From an uncultured Planctomycetaceae bacterium (GTDB lineage Bacteria > Planctomycetota > Planctomycetia > Pirellulales > Lacipirellulaceae): a stretch of DNA of 8,076 nt. Below are positions 6,855 to 8,076 of this stretch, piece after piece. A program made the position numbers and the translations under genes. The stretch's first letter is position 1. Every line of letters begins with the position of its first letter. The notes beneath the pieces were generated by a model. That model did no database searches and was not told the DNA's origin. It saw only the letters and a program-made list of their open reading frames with translations. The stretch is from assembly GCA_937860165.1 (NCBI GenBank), contig CALMBE010000624.1, positions 1 through 8,076 on the forward strand. The letters are read 5' to 3'.

Positions 6855-6963
6855 CTAGTGCTTTGACAACTTTTAAGGTTCGGGTGCGACTCGACACAAC
6901 CGATTTGCAAGTAGAAATTTGTGTCGAGTCGCACCCGAACAACTAATGCTGACAAAGCACTAG
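6855..6963. mobile_element. MITE-like long inverted repeat
   Basis: A 109-bp nested palindrome. The outer arms CTAGTGCTTTG (6855-6865) and CAAAGCACTAG (6953-6963) are perfect over 11 bp, extending to 14 with one mismatch. The inner arms (6878-6899 and 6919-6940) are perfect over 22 bp and enclose a 19-base loop. There is no coding capacity. Size, terminal inverted repeats beginning with CTAG and location between two genes fit a miniature non-autonomous transposable element; the RNA form would be a very strong hairpin. It begins 18 bases after the stop of the WecA-like gene and might also act as a 3' structure. No clear target-site duplication beyond the terminal CTAG is visible. Confidence 0.75.
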
Positions 6964-6970
6964 TTTGATG

Positions 6971-6996
6971 GCCCTGGAAGCGGAGTCCGCCGGGGC
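6971..6996 (+). other. GC-rich hairpin
   Basis: GCCCTGG (6971-6977) pairs with CCGGGGC (6990-6996) with one G-T pair, and inside it GCGG pairs with CCGC across an AGT loop, after an AA bulge. It sits just after the inverted-repeat element and about 75 bases before the flippase start. No T-run follows directly, so a rho-independent terminator is not claimed. Confidence 0.4.
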
Positions 6997-7069
6997 TTAG
7001 GATGAGTTGTGAGTCGTATTGCCAACCTTTTTTTGCCGTCACTTCTCCGCTGCTCTGGAATCCTGTCGC

Positions 7070-8076
7070 ATGCCAAACAACGAATCGGATGCCACGCTCC
7101 AGACCGATCTCGTTCCCGAAGGTGCCCCTCCGGCGCACTCGCTGGGCCGCGCTACGGGTAGCGGCTTCTCGTGGCTGACACTCTGCCTGATTGCCGGGAA
7201 ACTACTCAGCTTTGCCACGCAACTTGTGCTGGGCTGGTATCTGTTCAAGGAAGACTTCGGGCTCTTGGCCATCGCCACGTCGATCGCCAATTTTGTCAAG
7301 GTTTTCAACGATGGCGGCGTCGCGCAAGTTCTGATTCAACGGGGTGGTACCAATTTCGAACGATTGTCGACGCCGGCCTTCTGGATCGGAATGGTCTTCA
7401 GCCTGATCTCCGCGGGACTGTTGGCACTTTGCGCTCCCTGGGCGGCGGCGATTTACGACGACGCGCGGCTCGTACCCATGTTGCTCATTCTCGCTTTGAC
7501 CATGGTGTTGAGCGCCCCGGCAACCATCTTCAAGGCCAAGCTGCGGCTCGATATGCAGTTTAAGACCTTGTCCTGGCAGGGAACCGCTTGGTTTTTTCTG
7601 CGGTATGTAGGAACGATTCTCTTAGCCTACTGGGGATTTGGGGCGATGAGCTTTGTGCTTCCCTTGCCTGTTGTATCCATCTTTGAGTGCCTGGTCACTT
7701 ACCAGGCCACACGCATTGCCCCTTGGCGGGGTAACGCGCAGTTTTCGATTTGGTCGCATATCTTGGGGAGTTCTACCTGGGTGCTGATCGCTTCCTTCGC
7801 TCGAGCCATTGCCCGCAACGGCGACTATCTCGTCTTGGGGCTCTTGGTTTCGCAAGGGGTGGTTGGTCAATATTTCTTCGGCTATCAATTGACGGCTCAA
7901 TTTGCCATCTTGATGGCCAGTAACATTCAATTCGTACTCTTTCCCGTGCTAACCCGATTTGCGAACCAACCCGATCGACAGGCCAGCGCAATGGTTCGCA
8001 CCATTCGCATGATTATGCTCGTCTCTGGACCGATTAGCCTGATGGTGGCTTTGAACATTGAGTCGCTCGAAACGTT
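7070..8076 (+). CDS. Wzx-like polysaccharide flippase (C-terminus cut by window edge)
   Basis: Open from ATG 7070 to the window edge, 335 codons; GGAA lies 9 bases before the start. After about 28 polar residues, the protein alternates hydrophobic helices with short loops in the pattern of the oligosaccharide flippase/polysaccharide biosynthesis family (MOP/MVF superfamily). Typical features are the N-terminal GSGFSWLTLCLIAGKLLSF helix, FGLLAIATSIANFVKVFNDGGVAQ with the loop VLIQRG after it (about residues 63-91), NGDYLVLGLLVSQGVVGQY in the later half, and SNIQFVLFPVLTRF near the cut end. Members move lipid-linked oligosaccharide across the inner membrane. The usual family length is about 400-500 residues, so roughly the last quarter is missing. 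The upstream glycan-initiating transferase supports this role. The transported glycan cannot be predicted. Confidence 0.9.
   Translation, partial: MPNNESDATLQTDLVPEGAPPAHSLGRATGSGFSWLTLCLIAGKLLSFATQLVLGWYLFKEDFGLLAIATSIANFVKVFNDGGVAQVLIQRGGTNFERLSTPAFWIGMVFSLISAGLLALCAPWAAAIYDDARLVPMLLILALTMVLSAPATIFKAKLRLDMQFKTLSWQGTAWFFLRYVGTILLAYWGFGAMSFVLPLPVVSIFECLVTYQATRIAPWRGNAQFSIWSHILGSSTWVLIASFARAIARNGDYLVLGLLVSQGVVGQYFFGYQLTAQFAILMASNIQFVLFPVLTRFANQPDRQASAMVRTIRMIMLVSGPISLMVALNIESLET

Noticed and set aside
6482..7138. Minus-strand open frame of 218 codons
   Set aside because: It is antisense to the WecA-like C-terminus and crosses the inverted-repeat element and the flippase start, with no family signature.

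Overview
The window looks like part of a cell-surface polysaccharide (exopolysaccharide or LPS) locus from a planctomycete, most likely of the Pirellulales type. This placement is inferred from a TIGR03790-family secreted protein with an Ig-like tail, a WecA-like phosphotransferase with a long soluble C-terminal extension, weak Shine-Dalgarno sites, moderate GC, and long spacers full of hairpin repeats. No rRNA, tRNA or other taxonomic marker is present.

Layout: bases 1-759 (minus strand) hold the N-terminal 253 codons of an LpcC-like family 4 glycosyltransferase that runs off the left edge. Bases 760-1564 are non-coding and rich in repeats: a paired-hairpin element, a heptamer array, a palindrome and a 32-bp tandem repeat. 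Four plus-strand genes follow: wecB/mnaA-type UDP-GlcNAc 2-epimerase (1565-2704), a secreted TIGR03790-family protein (2810-4516), a WecA/MraY-type polyprenyl-phosphate sugar-1-phosphate transferase (5310-6836), and a Wzx-like flippase cut by the right edge (7070-8076). Between them lie a second, inverted copy of the paired-hairpin element (4564-4707), about 600 bases with no recognisable gene, and a MITE-like long inverted repeat (6855-6963).

How the genes fit: the epimerase would supply UDP-ManNAc; the WecA-like enzyme would start the glycan on undecaprenyl phosphate at the inner face of the membrane; glycosyltransferases such as the minus-strand gene would extend it; and the flippase would move the lipid-linked unit across the membrane. 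The TIGR03790 protein is exported and its role is unknown. The long spacers suggest several transcription units rather than one tight operon.

The most unusual content is non-coding. Three dispersed elements with different interiors share a related end, close to CTAGTGCTTTGTCA, which suggests one family of non-autonomous mobile elements. No new defence or enzymatic system was found.
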